This document shows positions 43,732-52,791 of a DNA stretch of 64,000 nucleotides, in pieces. The DNA lies in IMG/VR virus record IMGVR_UViG_3300031455_000001, positions 1 to 64,000 of that record. One strand, 5' to 3'. The translations under genes were made by a program, and so were the position numbers. Positions within the stretch are counted from its first letter, which is position 1. Each line of letters begins with the position of its first letter. This DNA is from a virus. The notes beneath the pieces are model-generated. The model searched no databases. It saw only the letters and a program-made list of their open reading frames with translations, and was not told where the DNA came from.

Positions 43732-43762
43732 ATAAGGAAGAGAAAACTCTTCTCATCCTTAT
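43732..43762 (-). terminator. Terminator after the dUTPase-like gene
   Basis: ATAAGGATGAGAA and TTCTCTTCCTTAT form a 13-base stem with one mismatch, then TTTTTT on the minus strand. Confidence 0.85.
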
Positions 43763-44571
43763 CACTTACCACTTTGACCAAGCATTGTCATACCACGATC
43801 TGATTTAATTTTCTTCAATTCATCATATGTCTTTTCAATAATCTTTGCCTCTGGAACGATATCAATTGTTCCTTGGCAAATAGCTTTTGATAAAGGATAT
43901 AAAATATGTGTATCATTTTCTTCTACTTTATCAACTTCACTTGTGATAATTACTGCTTTATACATAGGCGTTAGCGCAACAAAGATCTCATTACGAAAAC
44001 CGCTATCAACAACTCCAGCAAGCACACCCATTGATTGAACTGCCGTGCTACCTCTTTCGTGACGAATATCAAGATAGTGCGTATCTGGCATTGCCACTGC
44101 CAATCCTGTTGGAATGAGAGTTGTTTTGAGGAGTGGACACTCAATTTCATATATCGTTCCCTCGTCTGTTTCTTGTTTGAAGTTTTCTAAGTTTGAATAA
44201 ATATCATAGCCAGCATCCTCTTTACGCTTAGTTGGGATGATAGCTGTTTCACGTACTTTTGCAAAGTATACTTCTGGATAGAGTAAATTGTTTAATGTGT
44301 CCTGCATATCAGATAAAAATTTTACCAAATTATCTGTATGGTTTGAGTATGATTTCTTACTTTCTAACTCTTCTTTAGCTTTGTATTTCAATACATCTAC
44401 TGACCATAGAGGAAATGTGTGTTCTTGATCATTAGATTTATCAATCACAGTAATTTCAATTTTCTTTGTATCAACTGACTTTACTTCAACTTCCTTTTTT
44501 AAATCTAAAGACCAAATAGTCTGACCTTTTTTATAAAATCTCTTCTTCTTCTTCTGTTCGTTGTTGTTCAT
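43762..44571 (-). CDS. dut: dUTPase-like protein with N-terminal extension
   Basis: 269 residues, about 100 more than a normal trimeric dUTPase. Residues from about 108 carry the family motifs: EDAGYDIYS, RHERGSTAVQSMGV, GVVDSGFRNEI, and QGTIDIVP; the C-terminal motif is SDRGMTMLGQSGK rather than GGFGSTG. The N-terminal 100 residues are a basic beta unit (KKRFYKKGQTIWSLDLKKEVEV) and a helix. It should hydrolyse dUTP to dUMP, feeding thymidylate synthase and keeping uracil out of DNA. Its promoter is at 44675. Confidence 0.85.
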   Translation of the reverse strand: MNNNEQKKKKRFYKKGQTIWSLDLKKEVEVKSVDTKKIEITVIDKSNDQEHTFPLWSVDVLKYKAKEELESKKSYSNHTDNLVKFLSDMQDTLNNLLYPEVYFAKVRETAIIPTKRKEDAGYDIYSNLENFKQETDEGTIYEIECPLLKTTLIPTGLAVAMPDTHYLDIRHERGSTAVQSMGVLAGVVDSGFRNEIFVALTPMYKAVIITSEVDKVEENDTHILYPLSKAICQGTIDIVPEAKIIEKTYDELKKIKSDRGMTMLGQSGK

Positions 44572-44635
44572 AATTTAATTCCCCTTTTGTCATTGTGTTA
44601 TTCTATGTAGAAGTTATATAGGATGTACAAGTTGC

Positions 44636-44659
44636 ATAAGGGAGTAAACTCTCCCTTAT
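44636..44659 (-). terminator. Leader hairpin before the dUTPase-like gene
   Basis: ATAAGGGAG and CTCCCTTAT form a perfect 9-base stem with a 6-base loop, starting about 10 bases after the 44675 promoter's start. No U-tract follows. It could be a leader structure or stop read-through from nrdF. Confidence 0.5.
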
Positions 44660-44674
44660 CTTGTTTGTTATCTT

Positions 44675-44703
44675 AGTATATCATTATTTGTTGCGATTGT
44701 CAA
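44675..44703 (-). promoter_or_regulatory. Promoter for the dUTPase-like gene
   Basis: TTGACA at 44698-44703, spacer ATCGCAACAAATAATGA, TATACT at 44675-44680, right behind the nrdF stop. Confidence 0.85.
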
Positions 44704-44709
44704 GAAGGC

Positions 44710-45657
44710 TTAATAGTCGTAATCCGAATCTTTCATATCTTCAACTACAGACATGAGATAACCATTTCCTACAGCGCTGAAAAAGTCATGGTTTGTAGTA
44801 ACTGTTGACAACCCATTTAATACAATAGGGTTGACGTCATCTGCTGTATCTGGGAACAGCGTAGATAACCCAAGGTTCATCAATGCTTTATTTGCATTGT
44901 ATCTTAAGAATGTTTTAACATCTTCTGTCCAACCAATATCATCATATAGATATTCAGTATACTTACATTCATTATTGTACAGTTCATATAGGAAGTTGTA
45001 TGCCCACGCTTTAATTTCTTCTTGCTCAACATTGCTTAACTCTTGGAAATCAAGTTTGAATTTATAGCCAATATATGCGCCATGTTGAGATTCATCTCTG
45101 ATAATTAACTTGATTACTTCTGCCACGTTCATCAATCGTTGAGTCCCAAGGTAGTATAACGGTGTGTAGAATCCCGAATAAAACATAAACGATTCTAGAA
45201 AAACACTCGCTATTTTAATCTGTAGCCCCGACCCGTTTTTATATACTTCACTTATCATATGAACCTTCTTTTGAAGAGGTTTATATAATTCGACCCACTC
45301 AAAAATGTCTCTAATCTCTTTCATATTATTAAGTGTGCTGAATATCGATGAATAACTACGGGCATGTTCTGACTCCATAAATCCGATATTGTTATATACA
45401 GCGATCTCATGCTTGGTTCTGGCGTATTTTTTTAGTGAATCAACACCGATCTCAGACTGTAAAGTATCAAGTAATGTAAGTCCACCGAAAACCTTTTCAA
45501 CCATTCTCTTTTCTTTATCTGGCAACTTACCCCAATCATGGAGATCTTTTGACACAGGCATTCGTGTAGCCAGCCAAAACTGAGTTGTTAGCTGTTCGTA
45601 TGTTTTCTTATCTAGTATATCTTCAATTTGATTCCAATTTATTGCTTTATATTCCAT
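44710..45657 (-). CDS. nrdF: Ribonucleotide reductase class Ib, beta subunit
   Basis: 315 residues. Metal residues are in LLDTLQSEIG, MESEHARSYS (with the likely radical Tyr), FLESFMFYSG and RDESQHGAYIG, as in NrdF. It carries the radical used by NrdE to make dNTPs. Coupled with nrdH, nrdI and nrdE in one operon. AAAGGGA lies upstream of ATG. Confidence 0.95.
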   Translation of the reverse strand: MEYKAINWNQIEDILDKKTYEQLTTQFWLATRMPVSKDLHDWGKLPDKEKRMVEKVFGGLTLLDTLQSEIGVDSLKKYARTKHEIAVYNNIGFMESEHARSYSSIFSTLNNMKEIRDIFEWVELYKPLQKKVHMISEVYKNGSGLQIKIASVFLESFMFYSGFYTPLYYLGTQRLMNVAEVIKLIIRDESQHGAYIGYKFKLDFQELSNVEQEEIKAWAYNFLYELYNNECKYTEYLYDDIGWTEDVKTFLRYNANKALMNLGLSTLFPDTADDVNPIVLNGLSTVTTNHDFFSAVGNGYLMSVVEDMKDSDYDY

Positions 45658-45687
45658 AATTCAAACGCCATCCCTTTTGCTTCTTTG

Positions 45688-47874
45688 TTAGATACCACAC
45701 GAAGTACACCCATTTACACCAACCTCTTCACCATCTTCAGTGAATGTCCGTATGTAGTAGACAGATTTTATATTTTTCTTCCATGCATAATTTCTCAAGA
45801 TGCTCAAATCGCGTGTTGTTTTCTTTGTTGGGTATTCGCTACCAACTTTCCACTCATACATACCCTCTGGAAGTTCCGACCTCATAAATAAAGTCATACT
45901 TAAACCTTGATCAACATGTCTCTGTGCTTTGGAGTACATATCAATAATTAATCTTTGGTCAATATCGTACGCTGAGACATAATAAGGTAGCGTTTCATCT
46001 GAAAGGTATGGCGCTGGATAGTAAACCTTGCCTCTTTTGCCCTCTGTACGTTCTTCAATTCTTTGGGTGATCGGATGAAGAGACGCTGTGGCTTCATTTA
46101 CATATGAAATACTTCCAGTAGGAGCCGTGGCTAATCTGTAGGAGTTGTAAACCCCATATTTCATTACTGATTCCTTCAGTTTCAACCAGTCGGACTTACT
46201 AGGAATAAAAATTCCTTTGAATAACTCTCTGATTTTATCATGTGAAAACTCAAACTCTGGCTCATCTAAATACATGTTAAAATAGCTTCCATCAGCATAA
46301 GCAGACTTTTCAAAATCGTAAAAGGTGCTACCAGTTTCAATAGAGATATTGTTGCTCTCCATGAGTGTCCAATAATTCAACAACATAAAGTATGCATCTA
46401 CAAATTCTAATGCCTCTGGGCTACCATAATGGATTTTGTTTTTAGCTAAAAATCCATGTACATTCATAACTCCTAAGCCAACAGAATGATACATATCATT
46501 TCCATTCTTAATTGTAGGTACAACATCGTTGCTAGATGAATCACTCACATATGTTAAAGCTCTGAGCATAGTTCTCACTGATTTACCTAAATCTGGAGAC
46601 GCCATTAAATTATCTGCATTTGTAGAGGCTAAATTACAACTAATATCGTTCCCTAAAACACTATATGATTGATCATCGTTGATGACTGAATCTTTTTGTA
46701 CTTGAAATATCTCGGTGCAAAGATTAGACATTACAATTTTTCCATCAACAGGATTAGCTCTATTTGCAGTATCAATATTAATGATATAAGGATAGCCACT
46801 TTCATTTTGCAAATTGCTAATTTCATTCTCTAATTCACGAGCTTTGATTTTTGATTTATTAATTTCTGGATTATTAATCATATTGTCATATTCTTTTGTA
46901 ATATCAACATATGAAAATGGGATTCCATAAAACTTTTCAACATCATGAGGAGAGAAAAGATACATATATTCATTCTTTTTAATCAATTCATAATACTTAT
47001 CTGGCACTACTAATCCCAAGGACAATGTTTTAATTCGTACTTTTTCATCTGCGTTCTCTTTTCTAACAGATAAAAAATCAACTACATCTGGATGGAAAAT
47101 GGATAAATATACCACTCCGGCTCCATCTCTAGATCCCCCTTGATTTGCGTAAGAGAAGGCATCTTCAAACATTTTCATGACAGGTATGACTCCATCAGCC
47201 AAACCATAAACACCTCTAATTGGATCATTATTAGCGCGTATATTGGTTAGATTTATCCCAACTCCACCTCCAATTTTAGACAATTGAAGAGCTGAATTGA
47301 TACTTCTGCCAATAGAGTTCATATCATCTCCAACAGATAAAAGAAAACACGATACCATAGCCCCTGCTCTCTTTTTACCTATATTCAAGAATGTTGGAGT
47401 TGCCATCTGTAATCTCTGACTGATCAATTCATCCATAATGCTTAAAGCTAAAGATTCATTGCCATTTGCTAATGATAATGCGTTAAAAGCTAATCTGTCT
47501 TCGAATCTTTCTAAGAATCGCTCTCCGTCATTCGTTTTCATTGCATACTGAGAGTAGAATTTAAAAGCCCCCATGAAGCTTCTGAAGCGGAATTTCTTAT
47601 CATAAACATTTTGAAATAAACTTTTTACGAATGATTTAGTGTAAAGATTTAGAAAATCTTCTTTTATGTAATCATTTTCGACAAGATAATCCAGCTTCTC
47701 TTCTAGTGTATGAAAGAATACTGTATTAGGATTGATATGCTCTAAGAAATAAGCCTTTACTGCTTCTGCATCTTTCTCAATCTGAATCCTTCCATCTTTT
47801 GGTATATTGAGAAGATTGTTTAATTTAAAATATGTGTTCTCTTTAGATTTCTTTTGTAGTTCTGGTGATTCCAA
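45688..47874 (-). CDS. nrdE: Ribonucleotide reductase class Ib, alpha subunit
   Basis: 728 residues from a TTG that overlaps nrdI by 32 bases; no better start exists. No ATP cone is present, as usual for NrdE. Motifs: GGGVGINLTNIRA, SNLCTEIFQ, ISCNLASTN, and the C-terminal redox pair in CTSCGI. It reduces ribonucleoside diphosphates, with electrons from NrdH. Confidence 0.96.
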   Translation of the reverse strand: MESPELQKKSKENTYFKLNNLLNIPKDGRIQIEKDAEAVKAYFLEHINPNTVFFHTLEEKLDYLVENDYIKEDFLNLYTKSFVKSLFQNVYDKKFRFRSFMGAFKFYSQYAMKTNDGERFLERFEDRLAFNALSLANGNESLALSIMDELISQRLQMATPTFLNIGKKRAGAMVSCFLLSVGDDMNSIGRSINSALQLSKIGGGVGINLTNIRANNDPIRGVYGLADGVIPVMKMFEDAFSYANQGGSRDGAGVVYLSIFHPDVVDFLSVRKENADEKVRIKTLSLGLVVPDKYYELIKKNEYMYLFSPHDVEKFYGIPFSYVDITKEYDNMINNPEINKSKIKARELENEISNLQNESGYPYIINIDTANRANPVDGKIVMSNLCTEIFQVQKDSVINDDQSYSVLGNDISCNLASTNADNLMASPDLGKSVRTMLRALTYVSDSSSNDVVPTIKNGNDMYHSVGLGVMNVHGFLAKNKIHYGSPEALEFVDAYFMLLNYWTLMESNNISIETGSTFYDFEKSAYADGSYFNMYLDEPEFEFSHDKIRELFKGIFIPSKSDWLKLKESVMKYGVYNSYRLATAPTGSISYVNEATASLHPITQRIEERTEGKRGKVYYPAPYLSDETLPYYVSAYDIDQRLIIDMYSKAQRHVDQGLSMTLFMRSELPEGMYEWKVGSEYPTKKTTRDLSILRNYAWKKNIKSVYYIRTFTEDGEEVGVNGCTSCGI

Positions 47875-48232
47875 CCTTATGCACTTCCTCTATAAATTCT
47901 TCTAAATCTTTTTCAGTCCCACTAAATTCAAAAGTAAAAATAAGTGGTTTATTGTATTTCTTTGATAAATCCTTAGCATTAAAACAAAAAGATTGATCAA
48001 AATTTAAATTACCACTGCCAATGAATCCATTTAGTTTTTCTAAATTGTTTTTATGATCTATAAAATCACTAAATAGATCTGTTATATCATCATCATATGT
48101 AGGACAAACGATTAAATAATCTGAATCAACCTCTATAAAAGGATTTGAATAATTGATCTCTACACTATCCATATTAGTTGATTCGACAAATCTCTTTACA
48201 TTTCCAGTTAAAGAAAGATAAACTAAGATCAT
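47843..48232 (-). CDS. nrdI: NrdI flavodoxin-like protein
   Basis: 129 residues. VYLSLTGNVKRFVES is the FMN-phosphate loop; CPTYDDDITDLF and GSGNLNFDQSF complete the fold. NrdI oxidises the Mn centre of NrdF. The ATG overlaps the nrdH stop as ATGA, which implies coupling. Confidence 0.92.
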   Translation of the reverse strand: MILVYLSLTGNVKRFVESTNMDSVEINYSNPFIEVDSDYLIVCPTYDDDITDLFSDFIDHKNNLEKLNGFIGSGNLNFDQSFCFNAKDLSKKYNKPLIFTFEFSGTEKDLEEFIEEVHKVGITRTTKEI

Positions 48233-48453
48233 TTTAAATTCAATAGTTTATCTGGTTGAAATCCAGTGAATGGTTCTTGACCATCTACTACAACCACTGG
48301 CATTGATGTAAGCTCTAAAACATCTTTGACATAATGCATAGCCTCTTCATCTTCATTGACGTTAATAGCAGTAAATTCAATACCTTCACCTTTCAATACG
48401 TTCTTCGTCATGTCGCATTGTGGACAACCATTCTTTGTGTAAACTGTTACCAT
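48229..48453 (-). CDS. nrdH: NrdH glutaredoxin-like reductant
   Basis: 74 residues. The redox pair is CPQC (Cys10, Cys13), followed by EFTAINVNED and SMPVVVVDG, typical NrdH. It reduces NrdE. AGGAGG precedes ATG. First gene of the operon after the 48524 promoter. Confidence 0.93.
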   Translation of the reverse strand: MVTVYTKNGCPQCDMTKNVLKGEGIEFTAINVNEDEEAMHYVKDVLELTSMPVVVVDGQEPFTGFQPDKLLNLK

Positions 48454-48480
48454 AAAAATACCTCCTATTTAGTTAGACAC

Positions 48481-48508
48481 AAAAGGCACAATTATCAATG
48501 TGCCTTTT
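48481..48508 (-). terminator. Leader hairpin of the nrd operon
   Basis: AAAAGGCACA and TGTGCCTTTT form a perfect 10-base stem with an 8-base loop, starting about 10 bases after the predicted mRNA start. It is followed by GTGTCT, so it is not a standard terminator. Possible regulatory leader. Confidence 0.5.
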
Positions 48509-48523
48509 CATGCGTATCCTATA

Positions 48524-48552
48524 ATTATATCATAATTTATTGCATTAGTCAA
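48524..48552 (-). promoter_or_regulatory. Promoter of the nrdHIEF operon
   Basis: TTGACT at 48547-48552, spacer AATGCAATAAATTATGA, TATAAT at 48524-48529. Confidence 0.85.
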
Positions 48553-48560
48553 ATATTATA

Positions 48561-48968
48561 TCAATACTTGGCATCTTTGAATATCTGATAACATTCATTA
48601 GCAACAGACACCATTTCAGAAATCGTATCGAATAAATACTCTCCACTTACTTTTGAAAATCTTGGTTTCTCTTCATTATCGATCAAAACGTTCTCAACAA
48701 ACATCTCTCTTGGTCTTAGCCAAAATCCACCGTAGATATCTTTATATAAAACGTATACACCATTAAGATTTTTGTCTTCAAAACAAAACTGTTCAGCGCC
48801 TGATCTTTTGTCTTTTACTTTAACAATGGTAACGTTTTGATTAGGATCTTCAGTATGAATAGCCACAGTAACATTTTCAATCAATGATCTTCCAATGAAT
48901 CCTTCTGACAGCTTGGTTACATATCCAATAACATAATATAATCCACCTTTATAATGTCGGTAAATCAT
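48561..48968 (-). CDS. Unknown protein
   Basis: 135 residues from ATG 48968 (GTG and ATG options lie up to 9 bases earlier) behind AAAGAGG. YRHYKGGLYYVIGYVTKLSEG and ENVLIDNEEKPRFS suggest a small beta barrel similar to some phage WYL- or SH3-like proteins. One-gene unit behind the 49022 promoter. Confidence 0.55.
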   Translation of the reverse strand: MIYRHYKGGLYYVIGYVTKLSEGFIGRSLIENVTVAIHTEDPNQNVTIVKVKDKRSGAEQFCFEDKNLNGVYVLYKDIYGGFWLRPREMFVENVLIDNEEKPRFSKVSGEYLFDTISEMVSVANECYQIFKDAKY

Positions 48969-49021
48969 CATAACCACCTCTTTTATATGTAAGTGTGCAG
49001 ATATTTCTTACACCTAATCTT

Positions 49022-49050
49022 AGTATACCATTATTATTTGTAATTGTCAA
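49022..49050 (-). promoter_or_regulatory. Promoter for the 48561 gene
   Basis: TTGACA at 49045-49050, spacer ATTACAAATAATAATGG, TATACT at 49022-49027. Confidence 0.85.
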
Positions 49051-49062
49051 ACTTCAATAACA

Positions 49063-50580
49063 CTAAACAGCTTCTTCTGTATTGTTCTCTACTGTTCTTT
49101 TCACACCTTGGAAGTTTAAATTGAATTTTCTAGCAAATGATCTTAGAGCTGAATTTTCTTCTGGTGTGGCACTTCTATTGTGTTTTCCTCTAGCTTGGAC
49201 AATAGCGTATGTATTAGGATTAATTTCCACTGTGAGCAATGACTCATCTGGATTCTTTCTAGTTCGTAAAAAGATGATTAACGATCTATGATTGGATACG
49301 CGACTGACATATCCTCCAACGCAATGTGATTGTTGAGATCCTTCATTTACTAACAATGAGCTTGTGAATGGCACTACAACAACATATTTTTCTTTTGTCC
49401 AACCATCCCATTCTTTGTATTCTGGATTATTCATTGCTAATTCATATTTTTCACTCTGTATTTTATCTTTTACAAAGCTCAAGTTTCTTGCTACAACATC
49501 ATGGTATGTTCGTAGAAACCTTGGATACTTAACATACTTGGGGGTTCTTAAATCTGCATGCATCTTAAGATAGTCAAAGAGATATTGTATCGTAGCTGAT
49601 TTACTCAAACCTTGGGAGACTTCACACTCATATACATACTCTATCAGCCTCTTGACATCTAAGTTCATATATTTTGACATTGAAAACAAACCTGTAAATC
49701 CATTATTTCTAAAGCTATATGATTCATTTCTGCCGTATAAGGTGATGTAATGAGCAGATATAAAAGCGCCAAGCCTTAAACTTCTTGTATCATAAATAGT
49801 GACACCATAGTACTCTTCCAACTCTTTGTTGTATTCAATCAAAGAGTTGAATTTATCATAATAATGTCTTAAACTCTTTATTTCTTCTCCTTTATCCTCT
49901 CCTCTTTCAAAATTAACACGGAGGCGTGATAGCTGTGCTTTTGCATTGGACACTTCTTTATAAGCTTTTTCTTTATAGTTTCCATCCATGTTTGCCGATC
50001 CTTGAAGTTCTCTGACTATTTCTTTATATATCTTCAATTCACCTTTTGTCCATCCGACTATCTCATGAGGTTTTGTTGATGGGTTATTGTAGGACAATTC
50101 TACAACTTCCCCAATAATCGGAAGACCAGCTTTATAAAGAATCTCCAGAGTGTTGTAATTTTCAATTAGACGCTTTAAAGCCCTCCCCATCATTGCAACT
50201 CTTTCTCTCCCCATATATCCAATTTCTCTAAGCAAAAGGGTATACATACCTTTATTTGCTTCAACTTCAATAAGATCAATGATCTCCTCGTCTCTACCCA
50301 TGAATCTGTCAAAATTATCTACACTACTAGTTACTGTATGCAGATTTCTTTTGATGTAGTATTTTCCGAATCTTAAATCATAAAACATCTCTGATAGTGT
50401 TTCTTTCTGTTTAATTGGAGTCTCTTCTATTTTATACAAATGGAAGCTGTAGTCGTTTTTGTCCTTCAAATAAAATGTTGATTTCGACCCATCTGAATGA
50501 TTAAATTCCATTTTGTCTTTGATCTTTTTTACTTCGTTAATTGAATAACTAAGTTCCTCTTTTACTGTTTTAAATTCCAC
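49063..50580 (-). CDS. PcfJ-like protein
   Basis: 505 residues, GTG start behind AAGGAAG. The last 120 residues match the PcfJ domain: VPFTSSLLVNEGSQQSHCVGGY, SLIIFLRTRK, LTVEINPNTYAIVQARGKHN. The first 350 are helical and unknown. PcfJ was named on an enterococcal conjugative plasmid and is widespread in mobile elements; its activity is not known. It is 14 bases from the topoisomerase gene. Confidence 0.8.
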   Translation of the reverse strand: MEFKTVKEELSYSINEVKKIKDKMEFNHSDGSKSTFYLKDKNDYSFHLYKIEETPIKQKETLSEMFYDLRFGKYYIKRNLHTVTSSVDNFDRFMGRDEEIIDLIEVEANKGMYTLLLREIGYMGRERVAMMGRALKRLIENYNTLEILYKAGLPIIGEVVELSYNNPSTKPHEIVGWTKGELKIYKEIVRELQGSANMDGNYKEKAYKEVSNAKAQLSRLRVNFERGEDKGEEIKSLRHYYDKFNSLIEYNKELEEYYGVTIYDTRSLRLGAFISAHYITLYGRNESYSFRNNGFTGLFSMSKYMNLDVKRLIEYVYECEVSQGLSKSATIQYLFDYLKMHADLRTPKYVKYPRFLRTYHDVVARNLSFVKDKIQSEKYELAMNNPEYKEWDGWTKEKYVVVVPFTSSLLVNEGSQQSHCVGGYVSRVSNHRSLIIFLRTRKNPDESLLTVEINPNTYAIVQARGKHNRSATPEENSALRSFARKFNLNFQGVKRTVENNTEEAV

Positions 50581-50594
50581 TCATATACACTTCC

Positions 50595-52739
50595 TTATTG
50601 TGTTAAAGATGTAAAATCATCTTTTTTAAGATACTTTCCAATACCAGCGTTTGAAGCTCTATAATAACCAGCCTCTTTATATTCTTCTTCTAATAAATAA
50701 TAAGAAACTACATGACTACCGTTTTTAGACTTCATCACTTGACTTCCTTGAGCCGTTTTACTTGTTTTTGAGTTGACCATTGAAGTATTGAATACTAACG
50801 CTTTATCAATAGAGGAGATCGCTAACATGTCAACGTCTTCATGTGTATGTTTGAAAACTAATGGTTTTTTATTCGCATATGCATTCTTAAGCATCGATCT
50901 ATTCTGTTTAGTTTGATAGGCTGATAACTCAATCTTTGCAACTTTACCATCATCAAACCCGATAAGTAAATTGCCAGAATAATCATTAGTGACGGTTACG
51001 TAAAGAATCTTTTCATCATTTTCTAACTCTAAGAGAGTAGGCAGGTATTCTCCTAAGACAGATGGTTTATGATCTTTTATTTCATATGATTTATATTTAA
51101 AGACATTTTTCTGGTCTGTGAAAACCAAAATATCTGAATTGTTAGTTGTCTCGAACTCGCTAATGATCCTATCTCCATCTTTAACGTTAATAGCGAAGTT
51201 ACCACGTAATGATGTGAGAGGAATTTTCTTTATATATCCTTCTTTAGTTATAAAGATTTTTACATTATAATTATCTACGGTTAGAGATTCACTTTCAATT
51301 TTAGGTACATCTGAGATATTTATGATATTTGATTTGCGCTCTTGTCCGTATAGATCTTTGACAATCTTAAGTTGACTAATTATTAGCTTTGCAATTCTCA
51401 TTTTGCTGTTAATCAGATCTCTAAGATCAGCGATTTCATTTTCAAGAGTATCAATTTCATTTGTACGTTGAATTAAATACTCTTTATTTAAATGTCTTAA
51501 TTTAATTTCTGCAACAAATTCAGCTTGCAATCTATCTATGTCAAAAGCCTTAATAAGATTGTTTACAACCTCACTATTAGACTTGGTTTCACGAATAATC
51601 TTAATAGCTTTGTCAACATCAAGAAAAACTTTTTTAAGAGCTAATAACAAATGCCTCTTCTCTTCTTTCTTTGTAATTTCAAAATTGAGTCCTCGCTTAA
51701 TTGCTCCAGAGCGAAATTTTAACCATTCGTTAATAATTTGTTTTACGCCCAACACTTTAGGTCTTCCATCTACAATTATATTAAAATTGCAACCAAAAGA
51801 AGATTGCAATGGTGTGAGTTTAAATAACTTCTCCACTAAAAGCTCTTTGTTGGTATTGTTTTTTATAGTAACTTCAATGCCTTTAGAGTCTTTCCCATAA
51901 ATATCTTCAACATCTACAATATCTTTTATTTTTCCATCTTTAACAAGTTGAGAAATTTTTTCAATAACTACTTCGAAATTCGTATTATATGGCATTTCCT
52001 CAAATATAATTGAATTTTTTTTAATTATATACTTCGCCCTAATATCAAAAGAGCCGCGACCAGTATTGAAGATATTATTAAATGCAGTTTCGTTGTAGAC
52101 AATGCTTCCGCCAGTAGGGAAGTCTGGTGCTTTAACATGCTCTGATACTTCAACTTTCGGATTCATGATGAGGGCAATTGTAAGATCGATAATTTCATTC
52201 AAATTGAATGATGCAATATTGCTTGCCATACCTACTGCCATTCCGCTTTGAGGATTGACAAGAATATTTGGAAATGTAACTGGAAGCAGTTTTGGTTCTT
52301 TTAAAGTATTATCGTAATTATCAATCATATCTACTGTATTTTTATCAATGTCTTTAAAAAGCTCTTTTGCAACATCTGATAATCTTACTTCAGTGTAGCG
52401 CGCTGATGCGTATTTCATGTCTCTAGAATATTGTTTGCCAAAATTCCCTTTAGAATCGATGAACGGTAGCAAGAGCGATTCTGCATCTACAGACATTCTC
52501 ACTAATGTTTCATAAATACTCATATCGCCATGTGTATGTAGAAACATAGTCTGCCCTACTACCCCTTGAGATTTTTTCCTAGAGCCTTTTAACAATCCCA
52601 TCTTCATCATGGTGTATAAAATACGTCTTTGAGATGGTTTAAAGCCATCAATTTCTGGTAGCGCTCTGTCAGTAATGACATAGGCTGAATATGGCATGTA
52701 ATTCTTCTCTAGAGCTTCTGTTATGTTTTGTTTAAGCAA
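50595..52739 (-). CDS. Type II DNA topoisomerase, subunit A (ParC/GyrA-like)
   Basis: 714 residues, TTG start behind GGAG. The breakage domain has the catalytic Tyr115 in SARYTEVRL, with GFKPSQRRILYTM and GVVGQTM before it. A coiled coil (about 385-450) and a beta-propeller C-terminal region follow (KIFITKEGYIKKIPL, LIGFDDGKVAKIEL); no clear GyrA box is seen, so it is closer to topoisomerase IV in layout. It works with the subunit encoded upstream to relax or decatenate phage DNA. Own promoter at 52763. Confidence 0.92.
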   Translation of the reverse strand: MLKQNITEALEKNYMPYSAYVITDRALPEIDGFKPSQRRILYTMMKMGLLKGSRKKSQGVVGQTMFLHTHGDMSIYETLVRMSVDAESLLLPFIDSKGNFGKQYSRDMKYASARYTEVRLSDVAKELFKDIDKNTVDMIDNYDNTLKEPKLLPVTFPNILVNPQSGMAVGMASNIASFNLNEIIDLTIALIMNPKVEVSEHVKAPDFPTGGSIVYNETAFNNIFNTGRGSFDIRAKYIIKKNSIIFEEMPYNTNFEVVIEKISQLVKDGKIKDIVDVEDIYGKDSKGIEVTIKNNTNKELLVEKLFKLTPLQSSFGCNFNIIVDGRPKVLGVKQIINEWLKFRSGAIKRGLNFEITKKEEKRHLLLALKKVFLDVDKAIKIIRETKSNSEVVNNLIKAFDIDRLQAEFVAEIKLRHLNKEYLIQRTNEIDTLENEIADLRDLINSKMRIAKLIISQLKIVKDLYGQERKSNIINISDVPKIESESLTVDNYNVKIFITKEGYIKKIPLTSLRGNFAINVKDGDRIISEFETTNNSDILVFTDQKNVFKYKSYEIKDHKPSVLGEYLPTLLELENDEKILYVTVTNDYSGNLLIGFDDGKVAKIELSAYQTKQNRSMLKNAYANKKPLVFKHTHEDVDMLAISSIDKALVFNTSMVNSKTSKTAQGSQVMKSKNGSHVVSYYLLEEEYKEAGYYRASNAGIGKYLKKDDFTSLTQ

Positions 52740-52762
52740 ATTTATATCACTCCTTACTTGTT

Positions 52763-52791
52763 AATATATCATTATTTATTGCATTAATCAA
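52763..52791 (-). promoter_or_regulatory. Promoter for topoisomerase subunit A and PcfJ
   Basis: TTGATT at 52786-52791, spacer AATGCAATAAATAATGA, TATATT at 52763-52768. It overlaps the end of the subunit B gene. Confidence 0.75.
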
